DNA of 50,253 nt from an uncultured Bacteroidales bacterium (GCA_902779315.1 CACZBC010000009.1:1-50253), one strand, 5' to 3'. Counted from the first letter of the stretch, positions 42,243-50,253 are shown. Numbers and translations: made by a program. The notes: a model not told the origin generated them from the letters alone.

Positions 42243-42695
42243 TTATTTCTTATTCTTTGTATCCATGCAAATCGTTACAGGTCCGTCGTTGATGAGTTCA
42301 ACTTGCATTTCTGCTCCAAAGATTCCTTTACCCACTTGTTTGCCAAGACCTTCGCTAAGAACTTCCAGGAAGCGCTCGTACATGGGTACTGCATGCTCGT
42401 GTCCTGCAGCTCTTATCCAGCTAGGACGATTCCCTTTCTTGTAGCTTGCCATCAACGTGAACTGGCTCACCACAATTATCTCCCCGTCTATATCCATAAT
42501 GCTGCGATTCATGACGCCTTCTTCATCATCGAAGATCCTCAGTCCCAGCACTTTATGGCATAACCATTGGATGTCTTCTTCTGCATCTGTCGCCTCTATT
42601 CCCAGCAATAGCAGCAGCCCTTGCCCTATCGTTGAAACAGCTTTTCCATCAACGCTGACACTAGCTTTTCTTACTCTTTGGATGACTGTTCTCAT
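42243..42695 (-). CDS. dtd: D-aminoacyl-tRNA deacylase
   Basis: Removes D-amino acids from mischarged tRNA. 150 residues from the ATG at 42695 (MRTVIQRVRKASVSVDG), the family start; an extension lies inside uvrC. Catalytic-site motifs SQFTL and NDGPVT are present (GP at the second motif, as in the family). It has its own promoter inside the uvrC 3' end. Confidence 0.94.
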   Translation of the reverse strand: MRTVIQRVRKASVSVDGKAVSTIGQGLLLLLGIEATDAEEDIQWLCHKVLGLRIFDDEEGVMNRSIMDIDGEIIVVSQFTLMASYKKGNRPSWIRAAGHEHAVPMYERFLEVLSEGLGKQVGKGIFGAEMQVELINDGPVTICMDTKNKK

Positions 42696-42743
42696 CTTTC
42701 TTCTGGTTGTGTACTCCCCTACTCTATTCCTTATTATATAGTG

Positions 42744-42774
42744 CAAAGCTACGACTTTTCGTTCGCTTCTGCAA
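42744..42774 (-). promoter_or_regulatory. internal promoter of dtd-mazG (TTG-N20-TAGCTTTG)
   Basis: Minus-strand TAGCTTTG (42751-42744) with TTG at 42774-42772, 20 bp upstream. The -7 element begins at the uvrC stop codon, so dtd can be transcribed independently of uvrC. Confidence 0.6.
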
Positions 42775-44587
42775 GCGAATCCTTCAAAATCTTTGCTTTC
42801 GAGGCTCCAATCACAGCTGCAAGTTCGCTCTCGTCTGCCTCCTTGATGCGTTTTACGCTGTGCCATTTGCGAAGGAGCAACTCCTTTGTCTTTGGTCCGA
42901 TGCCAGGAACGTCATCCAAAATGCTTGCAACTTGATGCTTGCTGCGTTTGTCACGATGGAATGTGATAGCGAATCTGTGCACTTCATCCTGTATTTGCGT
43001 GAGCAAACGGAACAGCGAAGAATCTGTTTTCATCGCTATAACTTGTGCAGGAAAGCCGTAAAGAAGTTCGTTAGTCCTGTGTTTGTCGTCCTTTGCAAGA
43101 CCTGCAATTGGTATAGACAACTGCAGTTCATCTTCTACAACCTTGCGCACAACTTCCATCTGACCTCGTCCTCCATCCGTTATTATCAAGTCGGGTAGGG
43201 GCTTTTCCTCTTCCATCATACGGCTGTAACGACGCCTAACGACCTCTTGCATACTGGAATAATCGTCTGGTCCAACAACCGTTTTTATATTGTATTTGCG
43301 GTAATCTTGCTTGCTTGGCTTGCATTTCTTGAAAACGACACAGCCTGCAACTGCATCCGTACCACTTATATTTGAGTTGTCAAAGCATTCGATTTGCATT
43401 GGTAGGGTAGGGAGCTTAAGTGCTTCCTGCAGTTCCTTCATCAAACGTACCTGCTTTTGCTCAGGATTTAGCTTGTCGCTTTGGCTGATCCTATCCTTTT
43501 TATATTGCAGGACATTCAGTTTTGAAAGCTCCAGAAGCTTCTTCTTGTCGCCTTTCTGAGGTACTGTAATTGTAACATCTGACCCTAAGTGTTCCACGAG
43601 GAACGGTACGATAACTTCCTTACTTTCACTATTATAACGTTGTCGCATCTCAACAATTCCTGCAGCCAGAAGTTCCTCGTCGCTCTCGTCCAAACGCTTA
43701 GCATACTCGAACGTAAAGGCTTGGGTGATGCACCCATTAGTTACATGAAGGTAGTTGATGTAGGCAACCTTTTCACTATTCTCTATGTTGAAGACATCTA
43801 TGTTGTGTAGAGTGTTGCTTACGACCTCGCTTTTACTGCGATAATTTTCGAGTAGAAGGTATTTACGCTTTATCGTTTCAGCCTCTTCGAACTCCAGTTT
43901 TGCTGCATGTTCCTGCATTCGTTGGAGCATTTGACGTTCCAGCTGAGCTGTGTTTCCTTTGAGTATCTCCTTTGCTTCGGCAATGTATTCCATGTATTCA
44001 TCATGGCTCTGTCGCAATGTACATGGGGCTTTGCAGTTCTTTATGTGGTATTCGAGACACTCTTTATGTTTGTGCTTTTCAATGGATTCCTTTGTAATGT
44101 TATCTCTGCAACGCCTTAAAGGATAGAGTTTTCCGATGAGTTCAAGCAGCAGATACATGGTAGGAACGTGGCTGTAAGGTCCGAAGTAAGTGCCTAAACG
44201 CTTGTTTATTTTCCGAGTTTGGAAGATTCGAGGCAAATATTCATTCGTTACAACGATGCTTGGATACGTTTTGCCGTCCTTCAGAAGGATGTTGTAACGG
44301 GGCGACCATTGCTTGATGAGGTTGTTTTCAAGCAGTAGTGCATCCTCTTCTGTCTTAACTACTATGTACTTGATATCGTGTATCTTAGATACGAGAATAG
44401 CAGTCTTTCGGTTGTCATGTTCTTTCGAGAAATAGGAGTAGACGCGTCGTTTCAGGTTTTTTGCCTTGCCAACGTAGATGATTGTGCCAGTTTCATCGAG
44501 ATACTGGTAACATCCTGGGCATTCTGGCAAATTGCTTACAATGCCCATCAAATAGGCTCTGCGCTTGTCTTTTTCTTCCTTTCCCAT
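42749..44587 (-). CDS. uvrC: excinuclease ABC subunit C
   Basis: The dual-incision nuclease of nucleotide excision repair, 612 residues. N-terminal GIY-YIG domain (PGCYQYLDETGTIIYVGKAK, RRVYSYF), UVR UvrB-binding motif (KLEFEEAETIKRKY, about 210-230), the RNase H-like 5' nuclease domain (IECFDNSNISGTDAVAG, IITDGGRGQME), and C-terminal helix-hairpin-helix (DDVPGIGPKTKELLLRKW). Complete by length. Array I and apt lie upstream. Confidence 0.95.
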   Translation of the reverse strand: MGKEEKDKRRAYLMGIVSNLPECPGCYQYLDETGTIIYVGKAKNLKRRVYSYFSKEHDNRKTAILVSKIHDIKYIVVKTEEDALLLENNLIKQWSPRYNILLKDGKTYPSIVVTNEYLPRIFQTRKINKRLGTYFGPYSHVPTMYLLLELIGKLYPLRRCRDNITKESIEKHKHKECLEYHIKNCKAPCTLRQSHDEYMEYIAEAKEILKGNTAQLERQMLQRMQEHAAKLEFEEAETIKRKYLLLENYRSKSEVVSNTLHNIDVFNIENSEKVAYINYLHVTNGCITQAFTFEYAKRLDESDEELLAAGIVEMRQRYNSESKEVIVPFLVEHLGSDVTITVPQKGDKKKLLELSKLNVLQYKKDRISQSDKLNPEQKQVRLMKELQEALKLPTLPMQIECFDNSNISGTDAVAGCVVFKKCKPSKQDYRKYNIKTVVGPDDYSSMQEVVRRRYSRMMEEEKPLPDLIITDGGRGQMEVVRKVVEDELQLSIPIAGLAKDDKHRTNELLYGFPAQVIAMKTDSSLFRLLTQIQDEVHRFAITFHRDKRSKHQVASILDDVPGIGPKTKELLLRKWHSVKRIKEADESELAAVIGASKAKILKDSLAEANEKS

Positions 44588-44615
44588 CCGTTGTCTGCAG
44601 TTACAATGTCAAACG

Positions 44616-44691
44616 TATAGTGTTACGTTAGCAATCATAACGTGTTACGATGGCCAACATATAGTGTTATGATAGCAATCGTAACGTTGTA
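44616..44691. repeat. 22-bp array I (4 units)
   Basis: Cores TATAGTGTTA (44616), TAACGTGTTA (44638), TATAGTGTTA (44660) and TAACGTTGTA (44682), exactly 22 bp apart. The 44638 core is close to a perfect palindrome. It separates uvrC from apt and ends 11 bp before the apt stop codon. Confidence 0.9.
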
Positions 44692-44702
44692 TGTTTTTCA
44701 TC

Positions 44703-45233
44703 TCATATCTTTAAGAGTGTCGTCATCTCCACATCCTTGTCGAAAACAGCCCTTCCATTCAGACCTTCGATGGTCAGTTCGATGATAAAGTTGATGTATA
44801 TCTTCTTGGGATTGAACTGCTTAACAAGATTGTAGGCTGCTTTCATGCTACCCCCTGTAGCGAGGAGATCATCATGCAGGAGCACAACATCTTTTTCCTC
44901 AATTGCATCTGTGTGAATCTCGATGGTGTCCTTGCCGTACTCCTTCATGTAGCTTTCCTGACGTGTTTCTGCAGGCAGTTTGCCAGGCTTGCGACACATC
45001 ACGAACCCTGCTCCCAGTTTGACGGCCAAAGCGGCACCAACCACGAAGCCTCGGCTCTCGATGCCCACCACCTTTGTTATGCCTTTGTCTTTGTAGAGGT
45101 CGTACAGTTCGTTGACCATTATCTTCAGACATTTTGCATTCTTATATAGTGTGCTTACGTCCTTGAACTGTATTCCTGGAACAGGAAAATCAGGCACATT
45201 TCGCAGGTTTTTCAGTAGTATTTCGTTGTTCAT
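44703..45233 (-). CDS. apt: adenine phosphoribosyltransferase
   Basis: Salvages adenine to AMP with PRPP. 176 residues from MNNEILLKNLRN; the PRPP loop is VVLLHDDLLATGGSMKA, and the N-terminal DFPVPGIQFKDVS and IESRGFVVGAALA are typical of the family. A longer in-frame start 39 bp earlier would overlap the near-parS site region and is not needed. It lies between mnmG and uvrC in a leftward run. Confidence 0.94.
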   Translation of the reverse strand: MNNEILLKNLRNVPDFPVPGIQFKDVSTLYKNAKCLKIMVNELYDLYKDKGITKVVGIESRGFVVGAALAVKLGAGFVMCRKPGKLPAETRQESYMKEYGKDTIEIHTDAIEEKDVVLLHDDLLATGGSMKAAYNLVKQFNPKKIYINFIIELTIEGLNGRAVFDKDVEMTTLLKI

Positions 45234-45264
45234 ATTCAATATGTTATGTGTTGTTTTGTGCAAT

Positions 45265-45280
45265 TGTTTCACGTGAAACT
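45265..45280. other. near-consensus parS (ParB-binding) site
   Basis: TGTTTCACGTGAAACT matches the Spo0J/ParB site TGTTNCACGTGAAACA at 15 of 16 positions, including the full palindromic core GTTTCACGTGAAAC. It lies in the 46-bp gap between apt and mnmG, touching the mnmG stop codon. Chance occurrence of the 14-bp palindrome in 50 kb is unlikely. Confidence 0.75.
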
Positions 45281-47202
45281 TATCTGTTCATCATTACAAG
45301 CAAGACGTTGATGTCGCTGGGGCTCACTCCAGGGATTCGGCTGGCTTGTGCCATCGTTTCCGGATCTATTTTCGTGAGTTTCTGACGGGCTTCCGTGCTG
45401 AGTGATTTGATGTCCTCGTAATTGAATCGACCCTTGATGCGAATGTTTTCTAGGCGTTGTATCTTTTCAGCGATTTCCTTTTCTCTGCGAATGTATCCGC
45501 TGTACTTCATGCGAACTTCGGCAGCCTCGATGATTTCCTCGCGTCTATTTTCTATTTTGTTCAACTTGTCGGATAGGGTAGGGATGAGGGTTGCGAGGTT
45601 CGACAGATTGAGTTGTGGACGCATCACAAGGTCGATGAGTTTGCAACCTCGCTGCAGTTCTTCGCTTCCCAAAGCCTTCAGTCCTGGATTGATAAGTGCG
45701 GCTTTCACGCTAAAGGTATTGCAGAACTCTTCTATCTCGTTGATTGTCTGCTTCTTGCGTAACCAGTGATTATAGCGTTCTCGAGTGGCCAAGCCCATTT
45801 CGTAGCTGCGTTCCGTCAGTCTTGCATCCGCATCATCTTGGCGAAGAAGGATGCGGTATTCGGCTCTCGAAGTGAACATTCTGTAGGGTTCATCCACGCC
45901 TTTCGTGACGAGATCATCAATCAAGACGCCTATGTAGGACTCATCCCTTCGCATCACAAACGGCTCTTGTCCTGCAATCTTGCGTGCTGCGTTTATTCCT
46001 GCAACGAGTCCTTGTCCTGCAGCTTCCTCGTAACCAGTCGTGCCATTCACTTGTCCGGCCATGAAGAGACCGTCCACAATCTTCGATTCCAGCGAGTGTC
46101 GAAGCTGGGTAGGGTCGAAGTAATCGTATTCGATGGCATAGCCTGGACGATAGATTTGCAGGTTGCGGAAAGCCGGAATCAGTTTGAGGGCTTCAATCTG
46201 GGCATCGATGGGGAGCGAACTCGAGAAGCCGTTCAGGTAGAGTTCCCTTGTTGAGGCACCTTCTGGCTCCAGAAACAATTGGTGTTCAGTACGTTCCGAG
46301 AAAGTGACGAGCTTTGTCTCGATGCTTGGACAATAGCGCGGACCTATGCTCTGAATCTGCCCATTATAGAGCGGAGAATCGGGTAGGGCAGCCCGCAAAC
46401 GCTCGTGCACAGCCTCGTTTGTGTAGGTAATCCAGCAAGGCAACTGTGGCAACTGTCGCGGCTCGCCCATATACGAGAACTTGTGGAAGTCGTTCTCTCC
46501 GTCCTGACGTTGTAGGAGGGAGAAATCGACAGAACGTCCATCGATTCGAACAGGCGTGCCAGTCTTCATTCTGCCGACCGTAATTCCTTGAGCTGCAATG
46601 CTTTCCGAGAGGTGCAGACTTGGTAATTCAGCACAACGACCACCTGGGATTTTAGTCCGTCCGATGTGCATCAATCCGTTGAGGAAAGTGCCTGCTGTGA
46701 TGATGACGCAAGGCGCCTTGAAAATCACGCCCTGTAATGTTCGCAAACCACTAACGTGACGTTTGCCATCATCACGTTTGACGTTTGCCATCGTCACGTT
46801 TGACGTTTGAGTTTTATCTGTTAGTAGTTCTACGACTTGGTCTTGCCAGATGGAAAGGTTGGGTGTGTTCTCGAGAATCTCACGCCAAGTCCAGATGAAT
46901 TTTGCCCTGTCACATTGTGCTCTGGGGCTCCACATAGCCGGTCCTTTCGAACGGTTCAGCATTCGGAACTGTATGGCTGTCGCGTCTGTTACCTCGCCTG
47001 TATGACCTCCCAATGCATCTATCTCCCTGACAATCTGGCCTTTAGCAATGCCTCCGATGGCTGGATTGCACGACATTTGCGCAATCTTGTTCATGTCCAT
47101 CGTGATGAGACAAGTCTTCGCTCCGAGTTTTGCGGCGGCACTTGCGGCTTCGCATCCAGCGTGTCCTGCACCGACTACTACGACATCATATTTGAACTCC
47201 AT
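45280..47202 (-). CDS. mnmG: tRNA uridine-5-carboxymethylaminomethyl modification enzyme MnmG, with repeat-derived insert
   Basis: FAD protein that with MnmE makes the cmnm5U34 wobble modification of tRNA. 640 residues from the ATG at 47202; a TTG directly before it is ignored. N-terminal FAD fold (VVVVGAGHAGCEAASAAA), CNPAIGGIAKGQIVREIDALGG, GTFLNGLMHIGR, GRMKTGTPVRIDG, YFDPTQLRHSLESK, and MFTSRAEYRILLRQDDAD are present. The C-terminus ends GVSPSDINVLLV, as in the family. Residues about 130-151 are encoded by three 22-bp repeat units (66 bp) that the family lacks, in the FAD-domain loop after WQDQVVELL. Confidence 0.95.
   Translation of the reverse strand: MEFKYDVVVVGAGHAGCEAASAAAKLGAKTCLITMDMNKIAQMSCNPAIGGIAKGQIVREIDALGGHTGEVTDATAIQFRMLNRSKGPAMWSPRAQCDRAKFIWTWREILENTPNLSIWQDQVVELLTDKTQTSNVTMANVKRDDGKRHVSGLRTLQGVIFKAPCVIITAGTFLNGLMHIGRTKIPGGRCAELPSLHLSESIAAQGITVGRMKTGTPVRIDGRSVDFSLLQRQDGENDFHKFSYMGEPRQLPQLPCWITYTNEAVHERLRAALPDSPLYNGQIQSIGPRYCPSIETKLVTFSERTEHQLFLEPEGASTRELYLNGFSSSLPIDAQIEALKLIPAFRNLQIYRPGYAIEYDYFDPTQLRHSLESKIVDGLFMAGQVNGTTGYEEAAGQGLVAGINAARKIAGQEPFVMRRDESYIGVLIDDLVTKGVDEPYRMFTSRAEYRILLRQDDADARLTERSYEMGLATRERYNHWLRKKQTINEIEEFCNTFSVKAALINPGLKALGSEELQRGCKLIDLVMRPQLNLSNLATLIPTLSDKLNKIENRREEIIEAAEVRMKYSGYIRREKEIAEKIQRLENIRIKGRFNYEDIKSLSTEARQKLTKIDPETMAQASRIPGVSPSDINVLLVMMNR
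46750..46815. repeat. 22-bp array J (3 units) inside the mnmG coding sequence
   Basis: Cores ACTAACGTGA (46750) and TCACGTTTGA (46772, 46794), 22 bp apart, with spacers CGTTTGCCATCA, CGTTTGCCATCG and CGTTTGAGTTTT. Three units give 66 bp, the smallest copy number that keeps the reading frame. It translates to a Thr/Asn/Lys-rich segment in MnmG. Confidence 0.92.
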
Positions 47203-47230
47203 CAACTCTTTCTTACATCTAATTTAGGTA

Positions 47231-47238
47231 CAAAAGTA
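47231..47238 (-). promoter_or_regulatory. -7 element (TACTTTTG) of mnmG
   Basis: Minus-strand TACTTTTG lies 28 bp before the mnmG ATG at 47202, in the 173-bp divergent region shared with the frd operon. Confidence 0.5.
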
Positions 47239-47268
47239 GGCATTTCTTGCAACATTTCCACGAAAAAG

Positions 47269-47299
47269 TTGCACATTTAACCTTTTTTGTGTACTTTTG
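47269..47299 (+). promoter_or_regulatory. promoter of the frd operon (TTG-N20-TACTTTTG)
   Basis: TTG at 47269-47271 and TACTTTTG at 47292-47299 are 20 bp apart. The start codon at 47376 implies a leader of about 70 nt, AT-rich, in which no riboswitch is recognisable. Confidence 0.65.
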
Positions 47300-47375
47300 T
47301 CTCCGTATTATACTTAAATTAAGGTACACGCGCACGAATAATACAACACTAAATACATAACTAAATTAAATTTCT

Positions 47376-48068
47376 ATGTGGTTAATTAATTCATCTATCG
47401 GCAGGAAAGTAGTGATGTCTGTGACTGGCGTTGCACTTGTCCTGTTCCTGACGTTCCATGCTTGCATGAACGTCGTAGCTCTCATCAGCGAGAAAGGCTA
47501 CAACTGGATTTGCGAGATGCTGGGAGCCAACTGGTATGCCGTAGCGGCGACAGTCGGTCTGGCAGGCCTTGTGGCTATTCACTTCATCTATGCTTTCTGG
47601 CTGACTTTCCAGAACTGGAAGGCTCGCGGCAACAACAAGTATGCCGTGACAGACAAGCCCGAAAAGGTAGAGTGGGCCAGCCAGAACATGCTTGCTCTGG
47701 GCATCATCGTTTGCTTGGGCCTGTGCCTGCACCTCTACAACTTCTGGTGGCATATGATGGCTGCCGAGTTGATTGATGGCGAAGCTGCTGAGAATGCTGC
47801 AAATGGTGTGTTCTGGATCAAGAAGACCTTCTCTTGTCCTGTTTATGCAGGCTTGTATCTCGTATGGCTCGCAGCATTGTGGTTCCACCTGACACACGGC
47901 ATCTGGAGCGCTATGCAGACACTTGGCTGGAGTGGCAAGATTTGGTTCAATCGTTGGCGCTGCATCGGCAACATCTATGCAACTATCGTTGTGCTGATGT
48001 TCGCAGCCGTTGTTATTGTGTTTGCCATACAGGGCTGCGGTTCTTGCGGCAGTAGCTGTGGCATCTGA
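47376..48068 (+). CDS. frdC: succinate dehydrogenase/fumarate reductase cytochrome b subunit
   Basis: The di-haem membrane anchor (Sdh/Frd type B) of the complex, 230 residues with five hydrophobic helices: about 11-33, 52-76, 100-120, 150-175 and 198-222. Likely haem-ligand His residues are in TFHACMN, AIHFIYAF, LHLYNFWWH, and FHLTHGI. It takes electrons from menaquinol and passes them to the FrdB clusters at the inner membrane. The ending GCGSCGSSCGI is Cys-rich and unusual. frdA follows after 40 bp of repeated ATGAATTA-like sequence. Confidence 0.9.
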   Translation: MWLINSSIGRKVVMSVTGVALVLFLTFHACMNVVALISEKGYNWICEMLGANWYAVAATVGLAGLVAIHFIYAFWLTFQNWKARGNNKYAVTDKPEKVEWASQNMLALGIIVCLGLCLHLYNFWWHMMAAELIDGEAAENAANGVFWIKKTFSCPVYAGLYLVWLAALWFHLTHGIWSAMQTLGWSGKIWFNRWRCIGNIYATIVVLMFAAVVIVFAIQGCGSCGSSCGI

Positions 48069-48108
48069 TTATGAATTATGAATTAAGAATTAATAATTGA
48101 CATAAGTT

Positions 48109-50028
48109 ATGGCAAAAGTATTAGATTCTAAGATTCCCGCAGGTCCAGTGCCTGAAAAGTGGAAAGAATATAAAGCTCACCAACGTCTGGTGAACCCGAA
48201 GAACAAGCTGAAACTCGACGTCATCGTAGTCGGCACAGGTCTTGCCGGAGCAAGTGCAGCCGCTTCTCTCGCAGAGATGGGCTTCAATGTGTATAACTTC
48301 TGCATTCAGGACTCACCCCGTCGCGCTCACTCTATCGCAGCTCAGGGTGGTATCAATGCAGCCAAGAACTATCAGAACGACGGCGACTCTGTTTATCGTC
48401 TCTTTTATGATACAGTGAAAGGCGGTGACTATCGTGCTCGCGAAGCCAATGTATATCGTCTGGCAGAAGTGTCAAACAACATCATCGACCAGTGTGTGGC
48501 TCAAGGTGTTCCCTTCGCTCGTGAGTATGGCGGCATGCTGGCAAACCGTTCATTCGGTGGTGCTCAGGTGAGCCGTACTTTCTATGCAAAAGGTCAGACA
48601 GGTCAGCAGTTGCTTCTTGGCGCTTATTCTTCTTTGAGTAAGGAAGTTCAAAGAGGCAAGGTGAAGCTGTTCACCCGTTATGAGATGGAGGATGTAGTGA
48701 TTGTTGACGGTCGTGCTCGCGGCATCATCGCCAAGAACCTCGTCACCGGCAAGCTGGAACGCTTCTCTGCAAATGCAGTTGTTATCGCTACTGGCGGCTA
48801 TGGCAACACCTACTTCCTCTCGACAAACGCTATGGGCTGTAACTGCACAGCAGCTGTTCAGTGCTTCCGCAAGGGCGCAATGATGGCTAATCCTTCTTAC
48901 GTTCAGATTCACCCCACTTGTATTCCTGTTCATGGTGACAAGCAGTCGAAGCTCACCTTGATGTCCGAGTCTCTGCGTAACGATGGCCGTATCTGGGTTC
49001 CAAAGAAGTTGGAGGACGCAAAGGCACTTCAGGCAGGAACGAAGCAGGGTTATGAGATTCCTGAAGAGGATCGCGACTACTATCTGGAGCGCCGTTATCC
49101 TGCATTTGGTAACCTCGTTCCTCGTGATGTTGCCAGCCGTGCAGCTAAGGAGCGTTGCGACAAGGGCTTTGGCGTGAACAACACTGGTTTGGCTGTGTTC
49201 CTCGACTTCTCTGAGAGTATCCAGCGCCTCGGCATCGACGAGATTCGCCAGCGTTATGGCAACCTCTTCGACATGTACGAGGAGATTACAGACGTCAATC
49301 CAGGCGAGAAGGCTTGCACAAAGGACGGCGTCGATTACTACTATCCCATGATGATCTTCCCCGCCATCCACTATACGATGGGCGGTGTTTGGGTTGACTA
49401 CGAGTTGCAGACCACCATCCCTGGCCTCTTCGCTATCGGCGAGTGCAACTTCTCAGATCATGGTGCAAACCGACTTGGCGCTTCTGCCCTCATGCAGGGA
49501 CTTGCTGACGGTTATTTCGTGCTGCCTTACACCATCCAGAACTACCTTGCAGACCAGGCTATCTGGCCGCGTCTCTCCACCGATCTGCCTGAATTCGCTG
49601 AAACGGAGAAGGCTGTCGAGAAGGAGATTGACCGTCTGATGAACATCAAGGGCAAGCGTTCTGTCGATTCCATCCACAAGGAGCTTGGCCACATCATGTG
49701 GGAGCACGTTGGCATGGGGCGCACGAAGGAAGGCCTCGAAGAAGGCTTGAAGCTGCTCAAGGAGCTTCGTAAGGAGTTTGACACCAACCTCTTCATTCCT
49801 GGAAGCAAGGAAGGTCTGAATGTCGAGCTCGACAAGGCTATCCATCTGCGCGACTTCATCTTGATGGGCGAGCTCGTGGCTTACGATGCCTTGCATCGTG
49901 AAGAGAGCTGTGGCGGACACTTCCGCGAAGAGCATCAGACCGAGGAAGGCGAGGCAAAGCGCGACGACGAGAACTTCTTCTACGTAGGCTGCTGGGACTA
50001 CCAAGGCAGCCCTCACCCTCCCTTGTAG
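48109..50028 (+). CDS. frdA: fumarate reductase/succinate dehydrogenase flavoprotein, C-terminus replaced by repeat element
   Basis: Catalytic FAD subunit, 639 residues. FAD fold [19 protein letters not shown] (about 42-60), covalent-FAD His in [11 protein letters not shown] (His74), ISCELLA-like [11 protein letters not shown], substrate loop SYVQIHPTC, catalytic Arg region [24 protein letters not shown] and [18 protein letters not shown]. After the expected [10 protein letters not shown] the chain ends in six residues, GSPHPPL, coded by a GC-rich palindromic element whose loop holds the stop codon. Bacteroidetes homologues I recall continue for about 25 further residues ending in a basic tail. 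The truncation is inferred; the enzyme probably still works because that tail is outside the active site. Confidence 0.93.
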   Translation: MAKVLDSKIPAGPVPEKWKEYKAHQRLVNPKNKLKLDVIVVGTGLAGASAAASLAEMGFNVYNFCIQDSPRRAHSIAAQGGINAAKNYQNDGDSVYRLFYDTVKGGDYRAREANVYRLAEVSNNIIDQCVAQGVPFAREYGGMLANRSFGGAQVSRTFYAKGQTGQQLLLGAYSSLSKEVQRGKVKLFTRYEMEDVVIVDGRARGIIAKNLVTGKLERFSANAVVIATGGYGNTYFLSTNAMGCNCTAAVQCFRKGAMMANPSYVQIHPTCIPVHGDKQSKLTLMSESLRNDGRIWVPKKLEDAKALQAGTKQGYEIPEEDRDYYLERRYPAFGNLVPRDVASRAAKERCDKGFGVNNTGLAVFLDFSESIQRLGIDEIRQRYGNLFDMYEEITDVNPGEKACTKDGVDYYYPMMIFPAIHYTMGGVWVDYELQTTIPGLFAIGECNFSDHGANRLGASALMQGLADGYFVLPYTIQNYLADQAIWPRLSTDLPEFAETEKAVEKEIDRLMNIKGKRSVDSIHKELGHIMWEHVGMGRTKEGLEEGLKLLKELRKEFDTNLFIPGSKEGLNVELDKAIHLRDFILMGELVAYDALHREESCGGHFREEHQTEEGEAKRDDENFFYVGCWDYQGSPHPPL

Positions 50029-50128
50029 GGAGGGGGAATGGTCGCCTTAAAGTATTATTAACGATAGTAGAATATCACCCCTAAAAACATTCTACTCCCC
50101 TCCATACAGGGAGGGGCTGGGGGTGGGT
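50010..50128. repeat. GC-rich palindromic element at the frdA-frdB junction
   Basis: Left hairpin CCCTCCCT-TGT-AGGGAGGG (50016-50034) with the frdA stop codon (50026-50028) in its loop; central inverted pair AGTAGAAT (50066-50073) and ATTCTACT (50089-50096); right hairpin CCCCTCC...GGAGGGG (50097-50116) followed by CTGGGGGTGGG. The design and sequence match the two elements in metH. It fills the 105-bp intergenic gap and could act as a partial terminator or mRNA-processing site that sets the frdA:frdB ratio. Confidence 0.85.
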
Positions 50129-50133
50129 CCGAT

Positions 50134-50253
50134 ATGGCAAAGAATATATCAGTCACAATTAAGTTCTGGAAGCAGAACGGTCCTAAGGACAAGGGTCACT
50201 TCGACACGCATGAGTTGAAGAACATTCCCGACGACACCTCTTTCCTCGAGGCG
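50134..50253 (+). CDS. frdB: fumarate reductase iron-sulfur subunit (5' part)
   Basis: Forty codons before the window ends. MAKNISVTIKFWKQNG, then FDTHELKNIPDDTSFLEA, match the N-terminal ferredoxin-like domain of Bacteroidetes FrdB/SdhB. The Cys ligands lie beyond the window. The region directly upstream is the palindromic element, which places a G-rich run close to the ATG. Confidence 0.85.
   Translation, partial: MAKNISVTIKFWKQNGPKDKGHFDTHELKNIPDDTSFLEA

Noticed and set aside
48069-48108. ATGAATTA-type tandem sequence between frdC and frdA as a regulatory element
   Set aside because: It is a short AT-rich tract with loosely repeated units and no consistent structure; it may be a slippage product but supports no claim.

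Overview
The window looks like a chromosome segment from a Bacteroidales bacterium, most likely a member of the Prevotellaceae. Four things point there: -7 promoter elements of the Bacteroidetes form TAnnTTTG lie before many genes, BspA-like and FISUMP/Big_2 surface proteins are present, start sites lack Shine-Dalgarno sequences, and a Bacteroidetes-type cytochrome b/flavoprotein/iron-sulfur fumarate reductase operon sits at the right end. No rRNA, tRNA or cas gene was seen. Most genes are housekeeping; only the first 4 kb looks accessory.

Layout. 0-3.9 kb: a cut-off secreted protein and its tandem paralogue, a short BspA-like protein, a two-domain FISUMP lipoprotein with a Big_2 linker, and a hairpin-rich Gln-repeat mini-ORF. 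3.9-6.8 kb: thrB-thrC and a small A1S_2505-like protein. 6.9-9 kb: a DUF1080 and Gfo/Idh/MocA pair likely acting on oxidised sugars. 9-12 kb: nadB-trkH. 12.4-17 kb: metH-metF. 17-19.3 kb: an unknown secreted protein, an ECF sigma factor and a likely anti-sigma factor, translationally coupled. 19.5-24.7 kb: a large DUF4353 repeat protein, a PBP4-type lipoprotein and a coiled-coil protein. 24.8-29 kb: a SpoU methyltransferase, an AT-rich region rich in DnaA-box-like sites, nadA and a CPA2 antiporter. 29-35 kb: polA, a polyprenyl synthase, a second TAT-type oxidoreductase and gluQ. 35-40.8 kb: ctp-ybeY-ruvB-spmAB and an OmpA lipoprotein. 40.9-47.2 kb: mnmG-apt-uvrC-dtd-mazG-deoC, all leftward. 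47.4 kb to the end: frdC-frdA-frdB, with frdB cut by the window edge.

The most unusual content is a family of short arrays built on an exact 22-bp period (10-bp core plus 12-bp spacer, typically ACTAGTGTGA + CGTTTGCGATTT). Ten arrays of 3-8 units occur between 6.3 and 46.8 kb, mostly between genes. One three-unit array (66 bp) sits in frame inside mnmG, one supplies the polA stop codon, and one has become a diverged terminator-like version. I know of no description of this family. A second family of GC-rich palindromic elements is inserted in frame twice in metH and appears to have replaced the C-terminus of FrdA.

Two signals suggest proximity to the replication origin: the DnaA-box-like/AT-rich region at 25.3-25.7 kb and a near-consensus ParB site (parS) at the 3' end of mnmG. 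Neither is proven. PolA appears to have lost its proofreading active site and carries two QLDLF clamp-binding motifs in its linker.
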